Shown: in pieces, positions 25,444-34,002 of the stretch
How positions within the stretch are numbered: the first letter of the stretch is position 1
Layout of the letters: every line of letters starts with the position of its first letter
NCBI RefSeq assembly: GCF_900163715.1
Contig: NZ_FWFF01000020.1
Location: forward strand, 186,001 to 250,000
DNA: 64,000 nt
Origin: Brevibacterium yomogidense
GTDB taxonomy: Bacteria > Actinomycetota > Actinomycetes > Actinomycetales > Brevibacteriaceae
Direction: 5' to 3'
The notes under the pieces: generated by a model
Databases searched by the model: none
The model's input: the letters and a program-made list of their open reading frames with translations, nothing else
Told to the model about the DNA's origin: nothing
Made by a program: the position numbers and the translations under genes

Positions 25444-28062
25444 TCACCGCACGGCGGTCAGCCTCAGCCCCTTCTCCTCGAACTCGGCGGGACGGTCCAC
25501 CGTCACGGCATCGCCGTCGTGGACGTCGCCGGACAGGATCTGCTTGGCCAGTCGATCCCCGATCTCGCGCTGCACCAGCCTGCGCAGCGGGCGAGCGCCG
25601 TAGGCCGGGTCGTAGCCCTCGATCGCCAGCCAGTCCTTCGCCGCATCCGTCGCGGTGAGCGTGATCCGCTTCTCCGCCAGCCGCTTCTGCATCGCCGCGA
25701 TCTGCAGGTCGACGATCCGGGCCAGCTCCCTCGTGCTGAGCGCGTCGAACACGACGACGTCGTCCAGGCGGTTGAGGAACTCCGGCTTGAACGACAGGTT
25801 CACGACGTCCATGACCTTGGCGCGCCGCTCGTCCGCGCCCAGGCTCTGATCCACCAGGAACTGCGAGCCCAGGTTGGAGGTGAGGATGAGGATCGTGTTC
25901 CGGAAGTCCACGGTCCGCCCCTGCCCGTCCGTCAGCCGGCCGTCGTCCAGAACCTGCAGCAGGATGTCGAACACGTCCGGGTGGGCCTTCTCGACCTCGT
26001 CCAGCAGCACGACGGAGTACGGTCGCCGGCGGACGGCCTCGGTGAGCTGACCGCCGGACTCATAGCCCACGTACCCGGGAGGCGCGCCGACCAGGCGGGA
26101 CACGGAGTGCTTCTCGCCGTACTCGCTCATGTCGACGCGGATCATCGCGCGCTCGTCATCGAAGAGGAAGTCGGCCAGGGACTTCGCCAGCTCCGTCTTG
26201 CCCACACCCGTGGGGCCCAGGAACAGGAACGAGCCCGTGGGCCTGTCCGGATCGGACACTCCCGCGCGCGATCGCCTGATCGCGTCCGACACCGTCTCGA
26301 CCGCCGCGTGCTGGCCGATGAGCCGCCTGCCGATCTCGTCCTCCGCGTGGAGCAGCTTCTCCCGCTCCCCCTGCAGCAGGCGGCCGGCGGGAATGCCGGT
26401 CCAGGCGGCGACGACCTCGGCGATGTCGTCGGCCGTGACGTGGTCGCCCACCATGGGCCGGCCGGTGCCCGTCCCGGAACCGGAGCCCGCATCCTCTGCC
26501 TCAGCGGCCTCGGCGGCGGCGATCTCCTTCTCCACGGCGGGGATCTCCCCGTAGAGCAGGCGGGAGGCGGTCGCCAGGTCCGTGTCGCGGCGGGCGACCT
26601 CGGCCTGGTTGCGCAGGTCGTCGAGCTTCTCCTTGAGGTCGCCCACCCGGTTGAGGCCCGCACGCTGGCGCTCCCAGACGGCGGTGAGGCCGGCCAGGTC
26701 CTCCTGCTTGTCCGCGAGCTCCTGCTGCAGCGCCTTCAGGCGCTCCTTCGAAGCCGCGTCGGATTCGTTCGACAGCGCCATCTCCTCCATCTTGAGGCGG
26801 TCGACGGAGCGCTGCAGCTCGTCGATCTCGATGGGTGCGGAGTCGATCTCCATGCGCAGGCGGGAGGCGGCCTCGTCGACCAGGTCGATCGCCTTGTCCG
26901 GCAGCTGCCGATCAGCGATGTACCGGTTCGACAGCGATGCCGCGGCGACCAGGGCGGAGTCCGCGATCGTCACCTTGTGGTGCGCCTCGTAGCGCTCCTT
27001 GAGCCCGCGGAGGATCGCGACGGAGTCCTCGACGCTGGGCTCGCCCACGAACACCTGCTGGAAGCGGCGCTCCAGCGCGGGGTCCTTCTCGATGTTCTCC
27101 CGGTACTCGTCCAGTGTGGTCGCGCCGATCATGCGCAGCTCGCCGCGCGCCAGCATGGGCTTGAGCATGTTGCCGGCGTCCATCGACGAATCGCCGCCGG
27201 CGCCCGCGCCAACGAGCGTGTGGATCTCGTCGATGAACGTGACGACCTCGCCGTCGGACTCCTTGATCTCCTCGAGCACGGCCTTGAGCCGCTCCTCGAA
27301 CTCGCCGCGGTACTTGGCGCCCGCGACCATCGCGGACAGGTCCAGGCTGACGAGCTGCTTGTTCCGCAGCGATTCCGGCACGTCACCGGCGACGATGCGC
27401 TGCGCGAGGCCTTCCACGACGGCGGTCTTGCCGACGCCGGGCTCGCCGATCAGCACCGGGTTGTTCTTCGTGCGGCGGCTGAGCACCTGCACGACCCGGC
27501 GGATCTCCGCGTCGCGGCCGATCACGGGGTCCAGCTTGCCCTCGCGCGCGACCGCGGTGAGGTCGACGCCGAACTTCTCGAGCGACTGGAACGTGGACTC
27601 CGGGTCCTCGCTGGTGACCTTCTTCCCGCCGCGCACCTGGTCCAGCACGGCCAGCAGCGCGTCGCGGCCCGCGCCGGCGCGCTGCAGCGCCTGGCCGATG
27701 TCGCCGGTGTCCGCCGCCGCCCCCAGCAGCAGGTGCTCGGTGGAGACGAACTGGTCGCCCAGCGCCTGCATCTCCTGCTCCGCCGCATTGATGAGCTGCA
27801 TGGACGGCCGCGAGAGGCCCGGCTGGGTCACGGATGATCCGGAGACGGTCGGCTGGCCGTCGAGCACTCGCTTCGCGGCACTCGCCGCATCCGCCGCCGA
27901 GGCCCCCGCGGCTTCCAGCAGCGACACCGCGATGCTGTCCGGCTGGGCCACGAGCTGGGCGAGCAGGTGGGCGGGTTCGATGTGGCCGTGACCGCGGGCC
28001 ACGGCGTCCTTCGCCGCAGCCCCCAGCACTTCCTGACTCTTGGTGGTGAACTTCGCTTCCAT
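25444..28062 (-). CDS. clpB: ATP-dependent disaggregase ClpB
   Basis: An 872-residue Hsp100 chaperone that pulls proteins out of aggregates together with DnaK. The N domain (about 1-145) is followed by AAA-1 with Walker A GEPGVGKT, the coiled-coil middle domain (about 400-540, rich in Leu/Glu/Lys) and AAA-2 with GPTGVGKT and [10 protein letters not shown]. The IGF/IGL loop for ClpP is not present, as expected. ATG 28062 has AAGGA 5 nt upstream and begins [16 protein letters not shown] operator over its promoter predicts HspR control. Confidence 0.97.
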   Translation of the reverse strand: MEAKFTTKSQEVLGAAAKDAVARGHGHIEPAHLLAQLVAQPDSIAVSLLEAAGASAADAASAAKRVLDGQPTVSGSSVTQPGLSRPSMQLINAAEQEMQALGDQFVSTEHLLLGAAADTGDIGQALQRAGAGRDALLAVLDQVRGGKKVTSEDPESTFQSLEKFGVDLTAVAREGKLDPVIGRDAEIRRVVQVLSRRTKNNPVLIGEPGVGKTAVVEGLAQRIVAGDVPESLRNKQLVSLDLSAMVAGAKYRGEFEERLKAVLEEIKESDGEVVTFIDEIHTLVGAGAGGDSSMDAGNMLKPMLARGELRMIGATTLDEYRENIEKDPALERRFQQVFVGEPSVEDSVAILRGLKERYEAHHKVTIADSALVAAASLSNRYIADRQLPDKAIDLVDEAASRLRMEIDSAPIEIDELQRSVDRLKMEEMALSNESDAASKERLKALQQELADKQEDLAGLTAVWERQRAGLNRVGDLKEKLDDLRNQAEVARRDTDLATASRLLYGEIPAVEKEIAAAEAAEAEDAGSGSGTGTGRPMVGDHVTADDIAEVVAAWTGIPAGRLLQGEREKLLHAEDEIGRRLIGQHAAVETVSDAIRRSRAGVSDPDRPTGSFLFLGPTGVGKTELAKSLADFLFDDERAMIRVDMSEYGEKHSVSRLVGAPPGYVGYESGGQLTEAVRRRPYSVVLLDEVEKAHPDVFDILLQVLDDGRLTDGQGRTVDFRNTILILTSNLGSQFLVDQSLGADERRAKVMDVVNLSFKPEFLNRLDDVVVFDALSTRELARIVDLQIAAMQKRLAEKRITLTATDAAKDWLAIEGYDPAYGARPLRRLVQREIGDRLAKQILSGDVHDGDAVTVDRPAEFEEKGLRLTAVR

Positions 28063-28104
28063 AGGTCCTTCTTCCCACAGGGATGATTCGTATGCCAGAA
28101 GAAC

Positions 28105-28133
28105 ATCATCAAAGTTGAGCCTATTCCACTCAA
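28105..28133 (-). promoter_or_regulatory. clpB promoter
   Basis: On the minus strand, TTGAGT (28133-28128), a 17-bp spacer and GATGAT (28110-28105) lie 43 bp before the clpB ATG. Both boxes overlap or touch the HAIR operator, so repressor bound there would block RNA polymerase. Confidence 0.65.
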
Positions 28134-28134
28134 T
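28114..28134. promoter_or_regulatory. HAIR operator (HspR-binding inverted repeat)
   Basis: The sequence GTTGAGC-N7-ACTCAAT matches the HAIR consensus CTTGAGT-N7-ACTCAAG in 11 of 14 arm positions, with the exact 7-nt spacing. HspR with DnaK as co-repressor binds such sites in Streptomyces and mycobacteria. hspR itself is not in the window. Confidence 0.85.
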
Positions 28135-28189
28135 GTGACATTTCTGGACCATTCTGTCATCGCGATGATGTGACGCCTAGCATGGCGAC

Positions 28190-28963
28190 ATGGCTGATCT
28201 GATCCTCTCCTCCACGCAGGGCACCGTCACGACGCTCACCCTCAACTCACCGCAGACCCGCAACGCGCTGTCGACCGAACTCATGAGCCGGCTGCGCGAC
28301 GCACTCGCCGCGATCGGCGAGGACACCTCCGTCCACGTCGTCGTCCTCGCGGCAGAGGGCCCCATCTTCTCGTCCGGCCACGACCTCAAGGAGGTCCGGG
28401 GCGCGGATCACGCCCGCCAGCAGGAGATCTTCGACGTCTGCACGGAGCTCATGCTCACGATCCAGCGGATCCCCCAGCCCGTCATCGCCCGCGTCCACGG
28501 GCTGGCGACCGCTGCGGGTGCGCAGCTGGCGGCGACGTGCGATCTGGTGGTCGCGGCGAAGTCCGCCGCGTTCGCCACGCCGGGCGTGAAGATCGGACTG
28601 TTCTGCTCCACCCCGGGCGTGGCCATCGCGCGCGCCCTGCCCACCAAGCAGGCCATGCGGATGCTGCTGACCGGCGACCCCGTCAGCGCGGAGCGGGCGC
28701 TGGAGCTGGGGATGGTGTCGGACGTCGTGGACGACGACCAGCTGATCCGCGCCACGGACGAACTCGCGGTGAAGATCGCGCAGGCGTCCTCCGCCACCGT
28801 GGCGATCGGCAAGGAGGCGTTCTACCGCCAGGTCAGCATGCCCGTCGAGGACGCGTACCAGGAGATGTCGAAGACGATGGCCGCGAACGCGGTGCTCGAT
28901 GACGCGCAGGAGGGGATCGACGCGTTCCTCACCAAGCGCGCACCGGAGTGGAAGGGCCGCTGA
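28190..28963 (+). CDS. Enoyl-CoA hydratase/isomerase family protein
   Basis: A 257-residue crotonase-fold protein. The first oxyanion segment FSSGHDLKEV and the second segment (HGLATAAGAQLAATCDL) are present. The position of the usual first catalytic Glu reads AGAQL, and that of the second reads FCSTPG, so a standard hydratase Glu pair is not evident; the protein resembles ECHDC3-like members. Its reaction is therefore uncertain. TAGCAT ends 6 nt before ATG 28190 with no ribosome site, suggesting a leaderless mRNA. Divergent from clpB. Confidence 0.82.
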   Translation: MADLILSSTQGTVTTLTLNSPQTRNALSTELMSRLRDALAAIGEDTSVHVVVLAAEGPIFSSGHDLKEVRGADHARQQEIFDVCTELMLTIQRIPQPVIARVHGLATAAGAQLAATCDLVVAAKSAAFATPGVKIGLFCSTPGVAIARALPTKQAMRMLLTGDPVSAERALELGMVSDVVDDDQLIRATDELAVKIAQASSATVAIGKEAFYRQVSMPVEDAYQEMSKTMAANAVLDDAQEGIDAFLTKRAPEWKGR

Positions 28964-29021
28964 ACCCGCGCCACAGGCTAGCCTGGTGCCGACCCCCTTG
29001 GAATGAGGAGCCCGCCACCCC

Positions 29022-29960
29022 ATGACCGTCATCGTCACCGGCGCCACCGGACTGGTCGGAGAGGCCGTCGTGCGCGATCTGCTGGCGCGCGGCACCCCCG
29101 TCCTCACCGTCGGCCGACAGAACCCCGACCTCCCGTCGCACGTCCACCACATCGACTGGGACCTCCGCCAGAACGCACCCGTCGACGTCACGGCGCTCGC
29201 ACGACGCGTCACCGCGGTCGTCCACTGCGCCCGACTGAGCACCGACTGGGGTGCGCCGGAGGATTTCCACGACATCAACGTCGTCGGCACGCGGAAGGTG
29301 CTCGACGCCTTCCCCCGCGCACGCTTCATCCACCTGTCCTCGACCGCCGTCTACGGACTGCACCGGGATCATGCGCGGCTCTACGAGGAGGCCGGGCCGC
29401 TCGACATCGACGAGTACCGCGATGAGTTCGCGCGGACCGCAGCGCTCGCAGAGGGCGTGCTCACGCGCGTCCGCCCCGACGCCCTGGTGCTGCGTCCCGC
29501 ACGCCTCTACTCCCCCGGTCAGGACGACGGCGTGATCGAGGCGCTCACGCGCTTCTCACGACGGGGCGTCCTCACCCTGCCTGACGGTGCGAAGAACCGG
29601 ACGATGCTCGCGCATGTGGACACCGTCGTCGCCGCAGCGATCGCGGGACTCGACCGCCCACGCGTCAGCGGCCCGGTGAACATCGCGGATCCGCAGCCCT
29701 ACGTGCTCCACGAGGCGATCAACACCTACATCGCGCGGACGGATCACCCGCATATGACGCTCGATTCTCGTCCGGCCGACCTGGCGAAGGCGCGCGCGTG
29801 GATCGCCCAGAAGCGCATCAAGGCGCCGACTGCCAGGAACCGTCCGCCGCACACGACCGCGGAGATCGAGGCGTACGTGCGGGAGCGGACCTACGACCTG
29901 TCGCGCCTGCGCTCCCTGCTGGACATCGAGCCGGTCCAGCACCTCTCGCCGCAGGACTGA
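29022..29960 (+). CDS. NAD-dependent epimerase/dehydratase-like protein
   Basis: A 312-residue extended SDR. The cofactor motif TGATGLVG is at the N-terminus, and the catalytic Ser/Tyr area appears as HLSSTAVYG and DEYRDEFARTAALAE. The canonical YxxxK reads YRDEF, so the lysine is missing and classical epimerase chemistry is doubtful. Such proteins are often NAD-binding steroid or sugar-related oxidoreductases of unknown role. AATGAGGAG lies upstream of the ATG at 29022. It follows the hydratase gene by 58 bp and may share its transcript, although a TAGCCT box at about 28978 could start its own. Confidence 0.75.
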   Translation: MTVIVTGATGLVGEAVVRDLLARGTPVLTVGRQNPDLPSHVHHIDWDLRQNAPVDVTALARRVTAVVHCARLSTDWGAPEDFHDINVVGTRKVLDAFPRARFIHLSSTAVYGLHRDHARLYEEAGPLDIDEYRDEFARTAALAEGVLTRVRPDALVLRPARLYSPGQDDGVIEALTRFSRRGVLTLPDGAKNRTMLAHVDTVVAAAIAGLDRPRVSGPVNIADPQPYVLHEAINTYIARTDHPHMTLDSRPADLAKARAWIAQKRIKAPTARNRPPHTTAEIEAYVRERTYDLSRLRSLLDIEPVQHLSPQD

Positions 29961-30053
29961 ACGGGTCGACGGCCTGTTCGCAGAACGCACGACAGGCTCA
30001 GCTCAAAGACCAGAACTCATTCGTGAGGCATCTTCGAGCCGTCCTCCGCCCCG

Positions 30054-31130
30054 TCAGAGGTGGACTGACTCCGCACTGTCCGCGTACTCGTCCACGGCAT
30101 CGTCGGCGAACGCGTCCCTGATCGTCTCGAGCTCCTCCTCGTCGACGTTGAGGATCGCCTGCCCGTCGCCCGACCGGCCCGCACCTGCGATCGGAGCGGA
30201 GAAGAACTGCATGTCCCCCGACCGCATGCTGCGCATCTCGTAGGCCAGCGATGCGATCTTCGAGGAGTCCAGCTTGTCGTCCACCGTCATGTAGGGGGAG
30301 AAGTCCCGCACCAAGCCCGCCACCTTCACGGGGTTGCCCAGGGTGCCGGCCGTGATGATCTCGTCCATGAGTCCGGAGAGGAACGCCTGCTGGTTGCGGA
30401 TGCGCTGGAGGTCGCCGTCCGCGAAGTTCTTGCGCGCCCGGACGAACGCCAGCGCTTCCTCGCCGGAGAGTTCGTTCGCGCCCTCGGTGAAGGAATGGCC
30501 GCCGGATTCGAAGGAGCTCTCCGATTCCACCGTCACGCCGCCCACGCTGTCAGTGAGCGCCTGGAAGCCCTCGAAGTCCATGATCGCGACGTGGTGGATG
30601 GGTGCGTCGATGAAGTCGCTGACGGTCTGCGTGGCGAGCGGGAGTCCGCCGTGGCTCATGGCCGCATTGATCTTCCCCTGCCCGTGGCCCTCGATGTCCA
30701 CCCAGGTGTCGCGGGGGATCGACATGATCTGCGCGCCCTGGCGGTCACCGCTCAGGTGCATGACCATGATCGTGTCCGAGCGGTTGCCGCTGGAATCGCC
30801 GGAGTAGTCGACGTCCTCGTCACGGGCGTCGGAGCCCAGCAGGAGGATGTTCAGGGCCCCGTCGTCCTCCGCGACCGGCTGCTGGCCGCCGAACACCGCG
30901 TCCTCACCCATCTGGTTCGAGTTGTCGTTCCACAGGCTGCCCAGGTAGAACACGTAGGCGGCGATGGCCGCGACGACGAGCAGGACCAGGACGAGGAGGA
31001 TCGCCAGGAGCTTCCGACCGGTCTTCTTCTTGCGCGGGCGGGCAGCGGTCCGCGTCGCAGCGGCCCCGCCCGATGCAGTCGTCGCATCGTCGGAGCCGAA
31101 GATCGCATCGAAGTCAGGATTCTGAGACAC
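30054..31130 (-). CDS. LytR-CpsA-Psr (LCP) family protein
   Basis: A 358-residue membrane-anchored enzyme that probably attaches a glycopolymer to peptidoglycan. A basic cytoplasmic segment (RPRKKKTGRK) precedes one membrane helix at about 41-64, and the extracellular LCP domain follows with LLLGSDAR, RSDTIMV, SIPRDTWV, KINAAMSHGG and RARKNFADGDLQRIRNQQ. These contain the Arg and Asp residues that bind the polyprenyl pyrophosphate. GTG 31130 has AAGGA 7 nt upstream. The gene follows pheA by 37 bp and may be the last of the DUF5926-GT2-pheA transcript. Confidence 0.93.
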   Translation of the reverse strand: MSQNPDFDAIFGSDDATTASGGAAATRTAARPRKKKTGRKLLAILLVLVLLVVAAIAAYVFYLGSLWNDNSNQMGEDAVFGGQQPVAEDDGALNILLLGSDARDEDVDYSGDSSGNRSDTIMVMHLSGDRQGAQIMSIPRDTWVDIEGHGQGKINAAMSHGGLPLATQTVSDFIDAPIHHVAIMDFEGFQALTDSVGGVTVESESSFESGGHSFTEGANELSGEEALAFVRARKNFADGDLQRIRNQQAFLSGLMDEIITAGTLGNPVKVAGLVRDFSPYMTVDDKLDSSKIASLAYEMRSMRSGDMQFFSAPIAGAGRSGDGQAILNVDEEELETIRDAFADDAVDEYADSAESVHL

Positions 31131-31167
31131 AGGCGTCCTTGCGGGTCGGGTCGGAGTTCACCGCAGT

Positions 31168-32181
31168 CTACCGGCCCGTCACGTCGTCGAGCCACGCCTG
31201 CGCCCGGTCGAACGCGTCGTCCGCGACCCGCGGATCGACGGCCTTCTTCGTTCCGTTCAGCTCTGTGCGGGTGGCCGATGCCATGGGGTACGAGCCCAGG
31301 AACTTCACGGACCCCGCAACGCGGTGGATGCCGCGCAGCGCCTCGGCCACACGCGCCTCCGCCACGTGGCCCAGTACGTCGATCGAGAACTGGTACAGGC
31401 CCAGCCCGTCGCCGGTGGGCCGCGATTCGATGCGTGACATGTTCACGCCGCGGGCGGACAGCTGCTCGAGCATCTCCAGCAGCGCACCGGCCCTGTCGCT
31501 CGCCAGCCCCACGACGATCGTCGTTCGGTCCCAGCCGGTGGGCTCCGGGATCGCGCCCGGGCGCTCGACGCAGATGAACCGCGTCTCCGCCAGCGTGTTG
31601 TCGCCGATGTCGTCGGCGAGCACCTCGAGCCCGTACGTCTGCGCCGCCAGCAGCGGCCCGATGACCGCCTGGTAGGGCAGGTCCGTCGAACCCGCCGCCC
31701 CCGCCGAGGCCCCCGCCGGCTCCGCGGACGCCGCCAGTTCCTGCGCGGCCGCCGCCGTCGAGGACGTCACCCGGTACTCGGCCTGGGGCGCGTTCCGCTG
31801 CATCCAGAGCCGCGTCTGCGCCTCCGCGTGCGGGTGGGTGCCGTAGGACCTGAGCGTCTCGCGCGTGACCGTCCCCGGCAGGGCGGCGAGCACGAAGCGG
31901 ACGGGGACGACGGCCTCGGCGACGATCTGCAGCCGACCGTAGCGGGTCAGCGCATCGAGGGTGGCCGGCACGCCTCCCTCGACCGAGTTCTCGATGGGCA
32001 CGACCGCCGCATCGACCTCGCCCGCGCGCACCGCCTCGAGCATCGCGTCGGCGGAGCGCATCGGAATGCGCTCGGCCGTCTCGAGCACTCCGCGCTCCGT
32101 GAGGAGGCCGATCAGGGCGGCCTCGGTGAAGGTCGCCGCGGGGCCCAGGTAGGCGTACCGCGTGCTGGACTGGTCCGTCAC
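31168..32181 (-). CDS. pheA: Prephenate dehydratase
   Basis: A 337-residue monofunctional enzyme that converts prephenate to phenylpyruvate in phenylalanine synthesis. The catalytic part begins YLGPAATFTEAAL and includes VVPIENSVEGGV and the ETRFICVER motif; the usual TRF is kept. An ACT domain at about 215-295 carries the Phe-binding ESRPTGDGLGLYQF. An Ala/Gly/Ser insert near residue 155 is unusual. The GTG start overlaps the stop of the upstream glycosyltransferase gene as GTGA. Confidence 0.94.
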   Translation of the reverse strand: MTDQSSTRYAYLGPAATFTEAALIGLLTERGVLETAERIPMRSADAMLEAVRAGEVDAAVVPIENSVEGGVPATLDALTRYGRLQIVAEAVVPVRFVLAALPGTVTRETLRSYGTHPHAEAQTRLWMQRNAPQAEYRVTSSTAAAAQELAASAEPAGASAGAAGSTDLPYQAVIGPLLAAQTYGLEVLADDIGDNTLAETRFICVERPGAIPEPTGWDRTTIVVGLASDRAGALLEMLEQLSARGVNMSRIESRPTGDGLGLYQFSIDVLGHVAEARVAEALRGIHRVAGSVKFLGSYPMASATRTELNGTKKAVDPRVADDAFDRAQAWLDDVTGR

Positions 32182-32993
32182 GAGAGCGCGCCTCCGGTTT
32201 CGCGACCCGGCCGTCGGCCACCGCTCACACGACCGCGCAGCTCACGGGCGGCGAGCGCACGCGCGACGTCCCGGTACTGGGCGGCGCGGTGCAGCTGTGC
32301 TCGGAGGTCGCGGCCCGTCACGCGGTGGTGGAGGTCGCATTCGACCTCGCGCACGCGCATGCCGGCCCAGACGAGATCGATCGTCATGCCGGTCTCGACG
32401 CCCCACCCCGGGGCGAACGGCTGGGTCGCCGTGAACGCTTCCCGGGTCATGCAGCGCATGCCGGACAGCGGCTGGGTGGCCTGGAACCCGGACAGCCGCT
32501 CGATGCCCTTCTTCGCGAGGCCGACGACGAAGCCGAACCCGCCGCCCGCACGCTTCTGCGCGGGCAGGACCGCGATCGTCGCGTCCGCTTCGCCGGCAAG
32601 GACCGGCCCGGCCAGCGGTGCCGTGTTCACGGCGGAGTCCTCGAGGTCCCCGTCGATGAACAGCAGCGCGCGGTGGCGCGCCTGCTCCCCCGGGGCCAGC
32701 TCGGAGATCTCCCGGTTCCGCACGGCGAACGAACCCGTCATCATCGCCTGGGCCTTGCCCTTGTTGGTGCGGTGGGTGACGACCTGGGCGCCGGCCGCGC
32801 GAGCGCGCGGCCCCGTGTCGTCCGACGAGCCGTCGTCGACGACGAGGACCAGGTCGGCACCGGGGATCAGCTTCGCCGAGGCGACGGTCGCCGCGATCCG
32901 GTCCTCCTCGTCCTTCGCCGGGATGATCACGGCGACGGCGTGCGGGGTGCCGGCCGGGACCTCGGCGGCGGAGTTCTGCACGGGTGTGCTCAT
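32178..32993 (-). CDS. Glycosyltransferase family 2 protein
   Basis: A 271-residue GT-A fold enzyme without membrane helices. It shows AVIIPAKDEEDRIAATV, the nucleotide-sugar motif VLVVDDGSSDDT and the metal-binding FIDGDLEDS. This resembles actinobacterial polyprenyl-phosphate or glucosyl-3-phosphoglycerate type transferases, but donor and acceptor are unknown. It overlaps DUF5926 upstream (ATGA) and pheA downstream (GTGA), so the three are translated as one unit. Confidence 0.85.
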   Translation of the reverse strand: MSTPVQNSAAEVPAGTPHAVAVIIPAKDEEDRIAATVASAKLIPGADLVLVVDDGSSDDTGPRARAAGAQVVTHRTNKGKAQAMMTGSFAVRNREISELAPGEQARHRALLFIDGDLEDSAVNTAPLAGPVLAGEADATIAVLPAQKRAGGGFGFVVGLAKKGIERLSGFQATQPLSGMRCMTREAFTATQPFAPGWGVETGMTIDLVWAGMRVREVECDLHHRVTGRDLRAQLHRAAQYRDVARALAARELRGRVSGGRRPGRETGGALS

Positions 32994-33874
32994 CGGATGG
33001 TCAGCTGGCGCGAGACCACGCCGGCCTTCGCTCGGCGCTCTTCGTGCTCGAGCGGTGCGGTGACGGCGGCGGCCTCGTCGAACCGGGTGACGAAGGCCGC
33101 GAGGCCCTCCTCGAGATCGTCCGGCTGCGTGTCCGGCGCGAACTCCCAGACGGGGACCGCGATGCCGTGGGCGCGGAAGCAGCCCAGGTACTTGCCGCTG
33201 TCCGCGCCCATGTCGTTGCCGCCCGCGGCGTGCAGGCGGGCCAGGGCGTTGAGGACGGTGTCCTCGTCCTCCGTGTGCGCCCAGCGGACGTAGACGCGGC
33301 CCGCCATCTTGGTCCAGTACGCGGCGGGGGCGGACACGAGCTTCTCCGTGGGGCTGATCGCCTCGTTGGCCTGGTCGAGCGCGGCGACGACGTCCTCGTC
33401 ACGCTGCGATTCGTCCTCCGGGAGCCAGAAGTCGAACGTCTCGTGGACGGTGACGTCGAAGGGCACGGAGAGGTCGAGGATGTCCTGCAGGCGCGGGCCC
33501 TCGCCCGGCTGGGAGTCGACCTCGCGGAATGTGCCGGGCTCGCCCTCGGCGACGGCCAGCAGCGCGGCGGCGATGTCGCGGGACGGGTCCGGCGAGGAGA
33601 ACGGCACCTGCAGGCCCGCCATGAGGAGGCCGTCCTGGCGGTGCAGCGCCTGCCATGCGGCGGGCAGCAGCGAGGCGAAGGTGACCTCGCGGCCCCCGTA
33701 CTCCTCCGTCAGCTTCGCGGTGGCGGTGGCGGCGGGGACCAGCTCACGCAGGCAGACGAGGTCCGCCTCGAACGGCAGGCCGTCGAACGGCCGCGGCACC
33801 CATGCGCCCGCCTTCGCCTTCGCGAGGCGCTTGGCGATGATCTCTTCCTTGGACTTCTTGGACTTCTTTCCCAT
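32990..33874 (-). CDS. DUF5926 family protein
   Basis: A 294-residue protein found widely in actinobacteria, function unknown. The Lys-rich start MGKKSKKSKEE, followed by PRPFDGLPFEADLVCLRELVP (conserved centre), marks the family. A SEC-C motif is not present. The C-terminal half contains WTKMAGRVYVRWAH and a predicted mixed fold. ATG 33874 is conserved. It is the first gene of an overlapping set with a glycosyltransferase and pheA. Confidence 0.82.
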   Translation of the reverse strand: MGKKSKKSKEEIIAKRLAKAKAGAWVPRPFDGLPFEADLVCLRELVPAATATAKLTEEYGGREVTFASLLPAAWQALHRQDGLLMAGLQVPFSSPDPSRDIAAALLAVAEGEPGTFREVDSQPGEGPRLQDILDLSVPFDVTVHETFDFWLPEDESQRDEDVVAALDQANEAISPTEKLVSAPAAYWTKMAGRVYVRWAHTEDEDTVLNALARLHAAGGNDMGADSGKYLGCFRAHGIAVPVWEFAPDTQPDDLEEGLAAFVTRFDEAAAVTAPLEHEERRAKAGVVSRQLTIR

Positions 33875-34002
33875 GCGGATGAGTCTACGTGGGCTGTGGG
33901 GTGGGCTGGAGTGTGAGATGCGGTGGGTCGGGCGCCGGGTCGTTTGGCAGGATGAGGGAAGCGTCACCGCCCGCATCATCGGACACGGCAAAGGAGCCTC
34001 CC

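Noticed and set aside
25009-27837. A 942-codon plus-strand frame opposite clpB
   Set aside because: It mirrors clpB and its composition is Arg/Gln/Val/Leu/Asp-rich without motifs. ClpB on the minus strand is certain.
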